The position numbers and the translations under genes were made by a program. A DNA stretch of 64,000 bases from Myotis daubentonii (Eukaryota; Chordata; Mammalia; Chiroptera; Vespertilionidae), in NCBI RefSeq assembly GCF_963259705.1, contig NC_081861.1:109832102-109896101 (forward strand). Reading direction: 5' to 3'. Position 1 is the first letter of the stretch, and each line of letters starts with the position of its first letter. Of the stretch, positions 46,565 through 57,698 are shown piece by piece. A model generated the notes under the pieces. It did not search any database. It had not been told where the DNA came from and worked only from the letters and a program-made list of their open reading frames with translations.

Positions 46565-47205
46565 TCATATCTAATTATTTAATCAGGTTTATGTTTCGAA
46601 CTCTTCTTACCAATTTAATTAGTCCACTATGACATTTCAGACTCAAGCTGTTGTATTTTTTTCAATAGATAGGAAAATCAACATGTTCACCATTTGATTA
46701 GATATTAAGGGTATTTTAATTTCTATTTTCTCATCACTTTGGGTCAAATGAAATTCATGTGGACTTTCACAAAATTTTTTCAAAGAACAAGTAACTCATT
46801 TTAAGTGTGTTTCTTTAAAAATATGTCTTATACATATCAACTTTTAATAGGGTATATAATTTTGAATTTAACATAGATAAGAATGCTACATTGTCCTTCA
46901 TGAGTTGAACTTGCCTTATGTTCTTGCCTTTAATTTAAAAAAATGAAAAGCAAATTCTTATAAAATGTTGATATTTTCTTTAGAATACCTAAATATTTAT
47001 AAAACCATATTTGTTGCTTGCACATATTTTTATTTTATGACTTCCATTCACATTTAAAGTTTCATTTTCTACAAATATCTATATATTTAATAGTAAGTTA
47101 TTAACAAATTGAAGTGGACAACTATGTGCTTGCAGCTTGCTTTATTACATTTGACACTTGAATACTTTGTTAGACTAATTTAAAGCCCAGCACAAAAATA
47201 AAAGT
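46565..47205. other. No feature recognised
   Basis: AT-rich sequence to the left of the retroviral remnant. It shows no gag, pol or leader sequence, so the provirus next to it is truncated on its 5' side. Confidence 0.5.
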
Positions 47206-47210
47206 ATTGA

Positions 47211-47633
47211 TCCAGGCAAGTGATATCAGTAGCCCAGGTAGCCCTACAGAACCAGCTCGCCTCAGACCTTCTGACTGCAGAAAAAGGAGGAACCAGCGTA
47301 TTCCCTCAGGAAGAATGCTGCTGCTACGTCAATAAGTCCGGAGTAGTGGAGCAAAATGTACAGATCCTGACTAAGCTGAGTGAAGAACTACATGCAGGAC
47401 ACTTCCAGGACAACTCTCCTTCTGGCTGGTTCCAAAGCCCCTTAGCTACCTGGGTCCTACACATGATAGGGCCCCAGATTCTCATCTGTGTCTTTTTTCT
47501 CCTAGCCCCCCGCCTCCTCAAGTTCATCCGCTCCCGGATCACAGAGATGTCACGGGTGAATGTGAATCAGCTCCTGCTCCATCCCTATGCTCGGCTGCCC
47601 TCCGATCTGCCTCTGCCTAACCCTGGCCTTTAA
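47211..47633 (+). pseudogene. env: ERV class I envelope TM fragment
   Basis: The fragment is the C-terminal part of a gammaretrovirus-like envelope transmembrane subunit. Visible landmarks, in order, are the leucine-rich region with LLTAEKGGT (the position of the so-called immunosuppressive domain), a cysteine cluster ECCCY, a long hydrophobic membrane span (PQILICVFFLL) and a cytoplasmic tail ending at TAA 47631-47633. A stop at 47208-47210 and absence of the upstream envelope show 5' truncation. It leads through a purine-rich tract into the LTR at 47711. The surface subunit and fusion peptide are missing. Confidence 0.88.
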
Positions 47634-47710
47634 ATGCCCCCCCTAGTCGCCCTTAGCCAGCTGGAAGCAGTCAGAACGAGTCACTGTCCCTTATCACCAA
47701 AAGGCTGGGA

Positions 47711-48085
47711 TGTTAGGTCAGAGAGAGCCCAGGATCAGATACATGCAGACATGTGATGAGACAATGGACTTCCCCTGGAATTTCTCACAGATCAAGGTGC
47801 CAGACACAGATACCAGTTTCTTCTTCCTTAATCCACATACCCCCACACAGATACTGACTTCTTTCTGAATACACCCGCCCATCCCCTCAGCTCATGTCCC
47901 CGCCCCTCACCCAACTGCAGTATAAAAAAAGCGGCCCCCTCCCTGTTGGTGTGAATCCACGTGCCCTGTCCTGGGGGTACGTGGGTCTCCCGGGGACGCA
48001 GAAATAAACCTTTTCCTTTCCTTTCTTTTCTGATTCACTGGACTCTCTATTTCTTGCACCGCCTCCTGAGCCACCTAACCTAACA
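47711..48085 (+). mobile_element. 3' LTR of a truncated class I ERV
   Basis: It starts TGTTAGGTCAGAGAGAGCC right after the purine-rich AAAAGGCTGGGA (likely the polypurine tract) and ends CCACCTAACCTAACA. TATAAAAAAAGCGG (about 47921) and AATAAAC (about 48002) are plausible promoter and polyadenylation signals. It is related to the solo LTR at 48982 in the same orientation. Confidence 0.92.
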
Positions 48086-48104
48086 ATAAACAATGTATGC
48101 AATT

Positions 48105-48243
48105 GGCTAGATAGTCAATCTTTTTGGCTTTGTGAGCCATGCAGCATCATAGACAATGTGCAAACATGTGGTTGTGTCTCAATAAAACTTTATAAGTACA
48201 GGTAATAGATTGAATTTGGTCCACAGGCCATAGTTGGTGAAAA
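48105..48243 (+). mobile_element. MER5A-like hAT-Charlie fragment
   Basis: Words GGCTAGATAGTCAATC, GGCTTTGTGAGCCATGC and AATAAAACTTTATAAGTACA match the order in the ancient MER5A element. Terminal inverted repeats are decayed. Confidence 0.75.
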
Positions 48244-48294
48244 AAACAACTAACCAAGTTGACCCCAATAAATTCTGTGGATGAAAGGAGCCAC

Positions 48295-48885
48295 ATGCTA
48301 ACCTGACCAGCTCAGGGGAGGCCTGCATAGCAGTTTTGCAAACTCAGAGACCTAAAGTAACCACAAAAGATGGTCTGAAATTAAACTTTAACTAAAAGCA
48401 GTTATAGTGGGCAGTTTCGTCCTAGGCCAGTATCTTCACTGACAAGGTCCACCTTTACCATAACTGAGCCTATCTGACTTTTTGCATCTATGATAACATG
48501 TCCTTGGGATGTCTGGGTAACTTGTGACTTCCCTTTTTATGGAGCCCCTGGGGCACAGCCAGGTGTGCTGGGCCCAGGACAGATACCACAGATTCCTTCA
48601 TTTATCATGTTAACTGTTCCTGTCTATCATTTTACTTTGTATCCAATCCCAGGGGTTTCCCTGCTTTGCTTTATCCCTCCTCCGTAATCTATCACCAATG
48701 AATTTCATGTAACCCACCTATGTTCCTCCTTTGATTGAAATGTATAAATACAAATGTAACCCCGCCATTCTCCGGAGCACTATCTCAATTCGTTGAGGTT
48801 CTGCTTCCCGGCATATGTCGACAGTTTGGCTCAAATAAACTCACAAAAATTCTTTACAGGTTTCAATGGTTTTTACGTTACAATT
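48295..48885 (+). mobile_element. Probable ERV LTR of another family
   Basis: It has a TATA-like TGTATAAATACAAATG (about 48741), a polyadenylation word CAAATAAACTCAC (about 48832) and ends near GTTTTTACGTTACA. The sequence differs from both neighbouring LTRs. The exact 5' end (TGTGGATGAAAGG or nearby) and target duplication are uncertain. There is no coding region next to it. Confidence 0.65.
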
Positions 48886-48981
48886 AAATTAAAAATAAAC
48901 TAAACTATGATTATTCTATGCAACAGAAAAATAAAAAGACAAAATATGGATGGGTTAAAAGTATGTAAGTATACTTCTAAC

Positions 48982-49392
48982 TGTTAGGTCGGAGAGAGCC
49001 AGAATCGGATACATGCAGACATGTGACAAGATAATGGACTCCCCCTGACATGTCTAACAGATCAGCATGCCAGACACAGATACAGGCTTCTTCCTGAATC
49101 CACAACGACCCCCACCCCTGCCCCCGCACAGATACTGACTCATTCCTGAATACCTGGCTGACTCCCTGCAGCTGAAACTTCCTCAACTGAATACCTCAGC
49201 TCATGTCCCCGCCCCTCACCCAACCGCAGTATAAAAAAAGCACCCCCCTCCCTGTTGGCATGAATCCACATGCCCTGTCCTTGGGGGTACATGGGTCTCC
49301 CAGGGACGCAGAATAAACTTTCCTTCCTTCCTTCTTTTTCTGATCAACTCTCTTTATTTCCTTCGTCGCCTTCTGAGCCACCTAACCTAACA
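48982..49392 (+). mobile_element. Solo LTR of the same ERV family
   Basis: It begins TGTTAGGTCGGAGAGAGCC and ends CCACCTAACCTAACA. It carries TATAAAAAAAGCACC and AATAAAC at the places equivalent to the LTR at 47711. A 5-bp repeat CTAAC flanks it (48977-48981 and 49393-49397). It contains about 35 bp not present in the other LTR. No internal retroviral sequence is attached. Confidence 0.92.
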
Positions 49393-49397
49393 CTAAC

Positions 49398-49749
49398 TTG
49401 GGAATATACTGCTATAGTTCTATTCTGAGCAGAGCAAATACAATGTTGGTTACAAATGCAGTATTAGTTTCTAGCAATGTCTCTTTGAAATGTTATGATG
49501 AGAATTTTTTTTAATAGGCATGTCATTACTTTTGCCAGTGTTACATAAACTTTTCAATGCTGACTAAACCAATCTTGTGTGTAAAATAATATATGACTTA
49601 ATTTTACAGAAGAAAATTATAAGTATGTATATCAAAATTCAAGTACATTTTATCAATTCATTCCAAATAAGTAACGTCTACTCTATAAACTTTAATGTTG
49701 AATTAAAAAGCTGATTTACCTGTCTGATGTCTTACTTAAACATAAATTA
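49398..49749. other. No feature recognised
   Basis: AT-rich DNA between two LTRs. Confidence 0.5.
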
Positions 49750-50345
49750 TTGAAGCAGGAATTTGGGGGTAACATAGGCAGGTTTAGGATTTTTTAGAAT
49801 TGGGTCCATGGAAAAGCACAGGGCTGCAGACTGGGAGAAGGTACATTTCCATAGCACAAGGAAGCCAGGTATAGTTACATCTCCATAAGACAAGGGAGCA
49901 GCAACAGTGGCATTTACATAAGACAAGGGAACTGGAAGTAGCCAGGAAAGGTCTATATTCACAAAATAAAGAGAAGGAAGACCTTCATTCAGATAGAAAA
50001 GAAGAAAGCCCAGAGAAATGGAAGGACTATGAGGGAGGAGGGACATAGGAATCACTATAGTAACCAATTCAAAGGGGAATATTGACCAATCAGAGGGGAT
50101 ATCAGGACACAGGAACTGCAGCCTTTATAAACATGGGGAAAAAGAACTCAGTGGGACCCTTTTTCCCCTCCCTACATGGGAGTCCATTCTGTGGGACTCT
50201 TCCCCCTCCCTACGTGGGAGTCTGTACTTGTTCTCCAATAAATCTCCTCCTTTGCTATACCACTTTCTGTCCGTGGATTCATTCTTCGATTCTGGCAGAC
50301 AAAGAATCCAGGTTCCAGTCCCAAAATTCAGTATCATTACCAAGC
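49750..50345 (+). mobile_element. Probable class I ERV LTR
   Basis: Features in LTR order are repeated purine-rich U3 words (CATAAGACAAGGGA twice), CTTTATAAACATGG (about 50125), a tandem CCCCTCCCTACATGGGAGTC / CCCCTCCCTACGTGGGAGTC pair, then CCAATAAATCTCC (about 50236) and a 3' part with GAATCCAGGTTCC. Exact ends and target duplication are not resolved. Confidence 0.72.
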
Positions 50346-50497
50346 AAAAATACAAATATCCTTTAAAAAAACATTTTGGATAATAAAGATTCAAAATTGC
50401 ATAATAACTCTGTCTCCTCTTTCTAATTCCACAAGGGGCAATAATTCTAGAAGCAAAATAAAACTTGTCATTTTTATTTTTAAAAATTTGCTAAGAA

Positions 50498-50928
50498 TGT
50501 TATGCCCAGATTTCAAGATTCCCAATAGACCACACCAGGGAGCCAGCCATGTCCAATGCAAAAGCAAAGAGTCTTTTATTATCACAGACCCAGGTCTGGC
50601 TCCCAGCCTTCACCGATGCAATGGCGAGACGGGAGAGACCGCCTGTGGGGAAAAAATGGTGTTTTAATAGGGGGGGTGGAGTGAGGGGAGGGGAGATGAC
50701 TGTGGGCCCTGCCGATTGGCTAGGTGCAAGTCGGGTCTTGTTACACAGGATGTGGTCATCTCCATGGCGCGCACGTCCCCTGATTGTCATTGGTTAGCTT
50801 CAAAAGATTCCAGGCCTGGCCAGCAGAGGCCTGGGCTTCCGGGAAGAAGGTACTTTCCTGAGCACATGGCTGCTGCCCCAACATGGAGGATACGGGGCAA
50901 GATGGAGGGCATAGCCCTCGCCCTTTCA
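50498..50928 (-). mobile_element. Solo LTR on minus strand
   Basis: On the minus strand it starts TGAAAGGGCGAGGGCTATG and ends GATTTCAAAT-like sequence closing in GGGCATAACA. TATTAAAACACC serves as a TATA-like word and AATAAAAGACTC as the polyadenylation signal. A 4-bp repeat AGAA flanks it (50494-50497 and 50929-50932), a usual length for gammaretrovirus-like elements. Confidence 0.85.
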
Positions 50929-50932
50929 AGAA

Positions 50933-51325
50933 TACTGTTTATATGTGTGTCAAGTAGGTCATGTGGAAAAGGTGGAAGGTAACTATCAGGAACAGACAAC
51001 TTTGCCATGTAAAAATCTCTTTTGTAGTATAGAAGGACCAACAGTTGAATAGCACTATTATAGAAGAACATTCTATATGAGACATTGCAAATAAACCTAT
51101 AAAGGAGCCAGGAAATATATAGCAGTGATCAATAATGCAAAAACAGGAAGATGGAGTAGATAATCCAATAGATCTTTTCCTTCTGGAATGTATTTATCAT
51201 TGTCTCTATTTTTTAAAATGAATAGATGCTATAGAACCAACTCATTTCTATTTTATTATAAAAGTAGACATTGGGGCAAGTATATAAATATAGACAACAT
51301 AATATTTTCATTCCTCACAAGAGAT

Positions 51326-51327
<2 letters not shown>
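50933..51327. other. No feature recognised
   Basis: AT-rich DNA between an LTR and the Tc1 element. No exon or repeat is supported. Confidence 0.5.

Positions 51328-51365
<38 letters not shown>
51328..51365. repeat. (CA)n microsatellite touching a Tc1 terminus
   Basis: About 20 CA units run directly into the terminal repeat CACTGAGTGGCCAG of the Tc1 element. The element's own terminus contains TACAC, so the run may have grown from it. Confidence 0.95.
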
Positions 51366-51370
<5 letters not shown>

Positions 51371-52314
51371 AGTGGCCAGATTATTATGATCACCCCAGCA
51401 GTACTTCATTGGGCCACGTTTTGCCTTCAATACTGCAGCGATTCTTGTTGGCATTGACTCCATGAGATGTTGAAAGGTGATGCGAGGAATCTGACACCGT
51501 GCCTGATGAATAGCACTGTCTAGTTCTGTGAGATTTGATGGTGGTAGAACCAGCTGCCTGATGACTCTTAACTTCGCCCCACAAATGCTCAATTGGATTG
51601 AGATCTGGTGATTGTGGGGGCCACCTAAGCTAGGTAAAGTCTCCCTCATGTTCTTGAAACCATTCCTGCACAATATGAGCACCATGGCTTGGCACATTGT
51701 CTTGTTGGAAGAAGCCATCTCCATCAGGATACACCACCAACATGAGAGGATGAACTTGATCAGCAATGACACTTAGGTATGTTGTGCTATTCAGACGTTG
51801 TTCCACATGAATTAAAGGGCCTAAATCATTCCAGGAAAACATGCCCCAAACCATAACACTGCCCCCACCAGCTTGAAGGGTTGTACTCATGCGTGCGGGT
51901 GCATGCTTTCATGCTGTTTCCGCCAAATTCTCACTCTGCCATCTGCATGATGCCACTGGAAACGTGATTCATCGGACTACATGACTTTTTTCTAGTGCTC
52001 GACTGTCCAATCCTTGTGTTCCTGTGCGAATTGGAGACGTTTATCTTGGTAACTGCAGACAGCAAAGGTGTTTGAACAGGCCTTTGGCTATTTTGTTGAT
52101 ACTAGCTCAATGGCTCCAAGCACCAACAATCATCCCAAGTTCAAAGGCTGTTAAATCGCATTGTTTACCCATATCTTCAGAAAAAAATCACTTCTACTGT
52201 CGTGGTAAACAACCTGCTTCCCTATTTATAATGGTCCTGCCCTCTAGCAACCTCTGCGCGAAATTATAGCTAATTTGCCTACAAACATCAGGTGGTCATA
52301 ATAATCTGACAGCT
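51366..52314 (-). mobile_element. Tc1/mariner transposon with dead transposase
   Basis: Termini CACTGAGTGGCCAGATTATT (51366) and AATAATCTGACAGCTA (about 52299-52314) are inverted copies. On the minus strand the DDE domain is evident: GGGSVMVWGMFSWNDLGPLI, FFQQDNVPSHGAH and, in another frame, PPQSP-like and LWGEVKSH sequence. The region for the first catalytic D (SDES) is present after a stop. The helix-turn-helix part is largely deleted, so the element (949 bp) is shorter than a complete Tc1. Frameshifts between 51390 and 51900 make it inactive. A remnant of the same family is at 11957-12116. Confidence 0.92.
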
Positions 52315-52318
52315 ATAT

Positions 52319-52417
<99 letters not shown>

Positions 52418-52418
52418 A
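52315..52418. repeat. (GATA)n microsatellite
   Basis: About 25 GATA units, with one interruption near 52364, begin right after the right terminus of the Tc1 element. Confidence 0.96.
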
Positions 52419-53110
52419 ATGAAAGTCTGTATGACATGAAAACTAATTTCTTGGGTGTCTTTATACTGAAAGAAGTAGAACTGTACTCTTGTATGGCACG
52501 TGGGAAATACTAATGACAGAGAGGAGCAAGGATGACACATTTAACTTCAAAGCTTTTTGTCAAATGAACTCCGTGGCTTACCCCACCTGCCAGTCTGCTT
52601 TTAGAGTAATTACCATATCTATGGTACCGAGCAGAAACTGTATATAAATTTTAATCATTACTAGAAAATTCTAGTGACTTTAATTTCTTTGACTCCCCCT
52701 TTACTTCTTATCTATGAAACACTATAATTTGTTCAATTTAAACTTTTGAAAGAGTTCACAATGAACATGGATAAATATTTAAAATAAAAGAATGTAATAA
52801 AATTTGCTACTCTCCCTTGGGCTATTATAAAGACATTTTAAAATTACCTATGATTTGTCCAAGCCCTAAGATCATATTTCATGCTTTTACTACAGGTAAT
52901 CTTTACTGACAGAATGCAGAAAATAGTCCTTTCTTTCTTTTTATGTGTCAGTTATTAAATAATGCTGAAGAAAAAACGATTTTGTGGAACATGGCTTCAG
53001 GGGTAAAGTAAGGATGAAAAGCTTTGCAAATAAGTCTACATTCTGCAAGATGTGCACAATATGCAATAATTTAATATTGAAGAAGTTGAAAAAAGTTTGG
53101 ATTTTTTTAT
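52419..53110. other. No feature recognised
   Basis: AT-rich sequence. No exon or repeat family is recognised. Confidence 0.5.
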
Positions 53111-53319
53111 TATATTTTTTTGATTTCGGAGAGGAAGGGAGAGGGAGAGATAGATAGAAACATCAATGATGAAAGACAATCATCAATCAGTTGTCTCCTG
53201 CATGCCCCTTACTGGGAATCAAGCCTACAACCCGGGCACATGCCCTTGACTGGAATCGAACCCTGGACCCCTCAGTCCGCAGACCAATGCTCTATCCACT
53301 GAGCCAATTCATCTAGGGC
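53111..53319 (-). mobile_element. VES SINE
   Basis: On the minus strand it begins GCCCTAGATGAATTGGCTCA, contains GGGTTCGATTCCAGTCAAGG and ends TCTCCGAAATCAA with an A/T tail. Flanks TGGATTTTTTTAT (from about 53098) and TGGATTTCTTTTTAT (from about 53320) look like a target duplication. Confidence 0.93.
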
Positions 53320-53333
53320 TGGATTTCTTTTTA

Positions 53334-54695
53334 TGCTTTGATGAAAGTATGAAAAAGATTAATATCTATGACATATGTTAATGCAAGTTGCAGTCTATTT
53401 CAGCTTGTTTACCTAATGTGCAAGTATATTGTAGATGAAATATCAACTGCTGTAACCTACAAATACTCATTTTGATATGTAAGAATCTAATAAATAATTG
53501 TGTGTATTATGCTACACATTAATATGTATCTGATCTTTAGTAAGAGTGAAGCACTAGAGATTTAATAGCTTGCCTTATTCATTTTAATGGTTGTGAGTAC
53601 ATATATACTGTACTCTCCACTTGGAACAAGAATCTTATGCTGAAGATGCACAACACTCAATAATAGAAAGGACATCTGATGTAAAAGAAAGGTATAGAAA
53701 ATGTTGACTGTAGCTTTAAATAAGGTTTCTCTAATTTTTTTTTCTTTTTAAGCATCTCCTTCTGTCTTGTTCGACATCTACTATTGCCCATCTGCTTATT
53801 GATTGGTAGGAAACTCCAAATGGGAATTTTATCTCATTAATCTTGTCATATCACAGGGATTGGGACAAAAAAAATAAAAAAATAAAAAATAAAAAAAACC
53901 TTTAAGCTTCACAGCAAACATCTACTGTTCAGTAAGACAAATGAACAAATATAATATGGATAGAATATCTTCACACTAATTAAAGGTCAGCTAGTGTAAA
54001 ATTTTGCACAAAATTGATTATATTATGAGCTAACCAGTTTTCTCTCTCTGTATAATGAATAGATAATATGAGAATATTCTATCATTTCAACTCTCTGTTA
54101 TTTTGTCAAACCCCAGAAACATGACTATTACAAATCTATTCAAAAGTCAAGAGACAATATATGTTTTAAATAGCACAACATCACATTAAATTAAGCATGC
54201 AGCATAGCAAATGAAATTGCAATACTTTTGTATTTAGTTTTGTACATATTTCAAATAAGAAGACACATTCATGGATTCAGAAGATGGAAACCAAATTCAA
54301 GCATACCAAAACTAAAGTTATAACATTTATATATTGACAAGTGCCACTTAACATGTTATTCATATGAAATTCTATAATCTATAGACTTAAGTCTAATTTC
54401 AAACCATGAGAAGAACACTTGTCTACTCATTGTTAATCATCCTAGTTATTTAGTGTCACCAAGAATTAAGACAGGTATTCTCTGATTCTTCCATTAGTAT
54501 TTCACAGACATCTATGACATATAGTTAGTGATTTCACAACTACTTCACAACTGTCTTCATTTCCTCTTATATCCTCAATGCCTTACTAAGCTGGTCTGAG
54601 GCCTGGATTAATTTAATGTTCTCCCTTAATCTACTGCTATCATTACCAACCACATTCAGATGTAAGAAAGGTATGTATAAAAACTTATGCAAAAA
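53334..54695. other. No feature recognised
   Basis: This 1.36-kb stretch is AT-rich, with an A-rich simple repeat near 53868-53898. No repeat family or coding exon is supported. Confidence 0.5.
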
Positions 54696-54835
54696 CTAGA
54701 GGCCTGGTGCATGAAATTTGTGCACTGGGGGCTGGGATTTCCTCAGCCCAACCTGCCCCTCTTACAGTCCAGGAGCCCTCAGTGGATGTCCTACTGACGG
54801 CCACAGTCTGGCAGCAGAGGCTCGGAGCAGGCGTC

Positions 54836-54886
<51 letters not shown>

Positions 54887-54931
54887 CGCTGGGGGCCTGC
54901 CCCCAGCTGCGTAGGAGGCTCAGAGCAGTCG

Positions 54932-54980
<49 letters not shown>

Positions 54981-55940
54981 TGCTGGGGGCCTGCCCCCAG
55001 CCACACCGTGGAGGCTTGGAGCAGGCGCCCCTCTGTGTTGATCTCTCAGGCTCCTGGCCTCCACTGCATGTTGTTCTCTCCCTTGAGCTGTAGCCAGGGT
55101 GGGGTGCTGCCGCAGGCCATGCTTTCTTGCTCACGGATCGCCCGATCGCCAAGGAGACCCAGGAGCATGCCCAATGGGTGGGATGCCTGCCCAACGCACT
55201 TTCCTGCTCTGAGATTGCCATGGCAATCCAAGAGCATGCCCACCTGGGGACTGCCTGCTGGCTGCACTTTCCTGCTGTGGCATCACCAGGGTGACCCAGG
55301 AGCAGGCCTTTCTGGGCGCTGCCTACAGGTCGCATTTTCCCTCTCACAGATCCCTGGATCGCCATGGCGACCCGGGGGCCAGGCCCTGCTGGGTGCTGCC
55401 AGTGGGCAGCACTTTCTTGCTCTCTGATCGCCATGTGGTCCCAGCTGGTGGCGGGGCTTAGCATGGGGGGGGGGTGTCCCTCAGCCAGGCCTGCACCCTC
55501 TCCAATCTGGGACTCCTCTGGGGATGTCCAAATGTCCTAAACCCGCAGTCAGACATCCTTCTCACAATCCGGGACCGCTGGTTCCTAACAGCTCACCTGC
55601 CTGCCTGCCCAATCACCCCTAACCACTCTGCCTGACAGCCTGCTCACCCCCAACTCCTCCCCCGCCGGCCTTCTTGCCCCCAACTTCCCCCCCACTGGCC
55701 TTATTGCCCCCAACTGTCCCCCCACAGCCTACTCGCCCCCATTTGCCCTCTCCTGCCGGCCTCATGGCCCTCATCTGCCCTCCCCTGCCAGCCTCATGAC
55801 CCCCAACTGCCCTCCCCGGCTGTCTGATGGCCCCAAACTGCCCTCCCTGGCTGGCCTCATGGCCCCCAAGTGCCCTCCCTGGCCAGTCTCCCAGAACATC
55901 TCCTGGTCTAATTAGCATATTACCCTTTTATTAGTATAGA
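54696..55940 (-). mobile_element. Composite Helitron with internal tandem repeats
   Basis: On the minus strand the 5' end is TCTATACTAATAAAAGGG and TAATATGCTAATTAG, and the 3' end has TGCACAAATTTCATGCA, then CCAGGCCTCTAG. At about 55464-55530 it contains a second copy of a Helitron 3' subterminal region (plus strand GTGTCCCTCAGCCAGGCCTG) without hairpin or CTAG. The part between about 55110 and 55440 is four to five units of roughly 80 bp (GATCGCCATGGCGACCC-type core). The part at 54810-55060 is three units of roughly 95 bp, two carrying long (TG)n runs. Confidence 0.9.
54838..54979. repeat. Two (TG)n microsatellites in tandem units
   Basis: Runs at about 54838-54882 and 54934-54979 occupy the same place in two adjacent copies of a Helitron-internal unit with the word GCTGGGGGCCTGCCCCCAG between them. 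The third copy has only TCTGTGTTG. They would form Z-DNA-prone alternating purine-pyrimidine tracts. Confidence 0.93.
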
Positions 55941-57173
55941 TTGTTATATCCATTTATAAGCCATGTGCATTTCCAGATTTATGTTCTCCAAAACTCAACC
56001 CTGCATCTCCTTTTAGAAAATAGTCTTTTCTCCATATTGGCCATCTTGCCATTTTCCAAAAATGTTCTCTACACTCCTGTATCTTTACTTTTGCTTTAAA
56101 AATACCTCGAATATAAACTATAATTGAAAAATAAAATGAAAAAAAGAGAAAGCTTATCTTTCTCCCTGGGTCCATAACTATCTGTGAAGCTCTTATAGTT
56201 GATCAAAACCCCCAAACCTTCTAAGAATTCTTTCTCTAATAGTCTAATCTCTCCCTTCCTCATTCTCATTAAATTATTTGTATCTCAATCATAATATTTA
56301 CCAAGTCTGTCTTTAAAAATATGTTGTGTTTTGGTTACCTACAGTAAAATGAATGCCGTTGAAATGCAGGGAATGTGACTTTTGCGTTTGTTAATTATCT
56401 GTATACTTAACATAGGGTTTTCCAAATAGTATATTCTCATACATGAAATTTAATTTTCTCATATCTCCTTCCAGTTTTGTTCTATTTCTTATTATTTTTT
56501 CTTATTTTCACCATCACATTTTTCCATGTCCTTTTGCTTTCTTTTCCCAACAATACAGGACTCAATTTTTTTTTCTTATAACACCATTTCCACCAGCAAA
56601 TATAATATTATACAATACCCCCAGCATAATAGTTTTCTCAAAATTACTAATAATTTCACTGACCTACTCTAACAATAAAAATTATTTGCCTATACCCAAT
56701 TTTAAAAGAATTCACTCATGCTTTATTCTAGTACATATTTATTTTTATATGTTTACTTTTGTCTCTGATCCAATTAGAGATTTTTTTTCTTTTATCTAGT
56801 GTGAACAATAAAATCCCCCTTATTTAAGGGACACCATTATTTAATTTCTGGAATATGAATCTATCATTTTATTCAATAATTCGGTATCTTTTTGAACCTG
56901 AGTATTTAATATAATTCTTCATCCTTTATATCTAAACATATTCTTAAAATAAATGGGTTTATACTAACATTCTCTCATGGAAAGTTTAAAAAGCAATTTT
57001 ATTTTATTCACTTCACTTCATTTTCTTCATCTGGCTTATGGAGATAAGTTTTATATGGCTTCATAAAATTTTCTAAATCTACCTTAATAAGGTTATTTCT
57101 AGTTTTTTTATAAAGTACTAATATTTTTCAAAAAATTTTCCCCTAGTAGAGAGTCGATAATCAAAATGCATAT
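55941..57173. other. No feature recognised
   Basis: AT-rich DNA of 1.2 kb without a repeat family or exon that I can support. Confidence 0.5.
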
Positions 57174-57183
57174 AAGAGGGTGT

Positions 57184-57298
57184 GTTATGACCACTCACAT
57201 TGATGTTTCTTTCTCTCTGTCTCTCCCCCTCCCTTCTACTATCTCTAAAAATCAATGGAAAAATATCCTTGGTGAGGACTGAAAAAATAAATAAATAA
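57184..57298 (+). mobile_element. VES-type SINE, 5'-truncated
   Basis: Only the 3' half is present: CACATTGATGTTTCTTTCTC, a CT-rich segment and ATCAATGGAAAAATATCC, with an (AAAT)n-like tail. Flanking repeats AAGAGGGTGT (57174-57183 and 57299-57308) show that the truncated form is the original insertion. Confidence 0.9.
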
Positions 57299-57310
57299 AA
57301 GAGGGTGTCT

Positions 57311-57455
57311 GCCCAGCCTGCATGGCTTAGTGGTTGAGTGTTAACCTATGAACCAGGAGGTCACAGTTTGATTCCTGGTCAGGGCACATGACTGGGTTGT
57401 GGGCTCGATCCACAGTATGGGGCATGCAGAAGTCACCTGATCAATGATTATCTTA
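57311..57455 (+). mobile_element. VES SINE, 3'-truncated
   Basis: It begins GCCCAGCCTGCATGGCTTAG, contains GTTTGATTCCTGGTCAGGG and stops after CTGATCAATGATTATCTTA without the CT-rich part and tail. It lies immediately after the previous SINE. Confidence 0.85.
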
Positions 57456-57698
57456 GTTGCAAGGAAAACTGGCAAAGGAGGTAGTAATTGGAATTTTCTA
57501 TCTTGCTAATAAAATTAGCTTCTATTAGCATAGAATAAAGAAGATGGGAGTATAATTGCTGTGAATCTCCATCAATACAAGCTACAAATCATTTTTGTTT
57601 AAAAAGTGTTCTATGATCAAGGGATTTGTGAAAGTAATGATTTAAGGATAAACACATTCATTTACTGCAAGATTTCTAAAATTCTTATTATGATAATA

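Noticed and set aside
47711..49392. Intact provirus bounded by two LTRs
   Set aside because: The two LTRs enclose no gag, pol or env, the envelope fragment lies outside the pair, and the right LTR has its own 5-bp target duplication.
52300..52540. Open frame rich in SIYLSIYLSIYL on the minus strand
   Set aside because: It is a translation of the (GATA)n microsatellite.
54685..55464. Long minus-strand open frame of 259 codons
   Set aside because: It runs through (TG)n microsatellites and tandem repeats of a Helitron; the open frame follows from the repeat period, not from coding.
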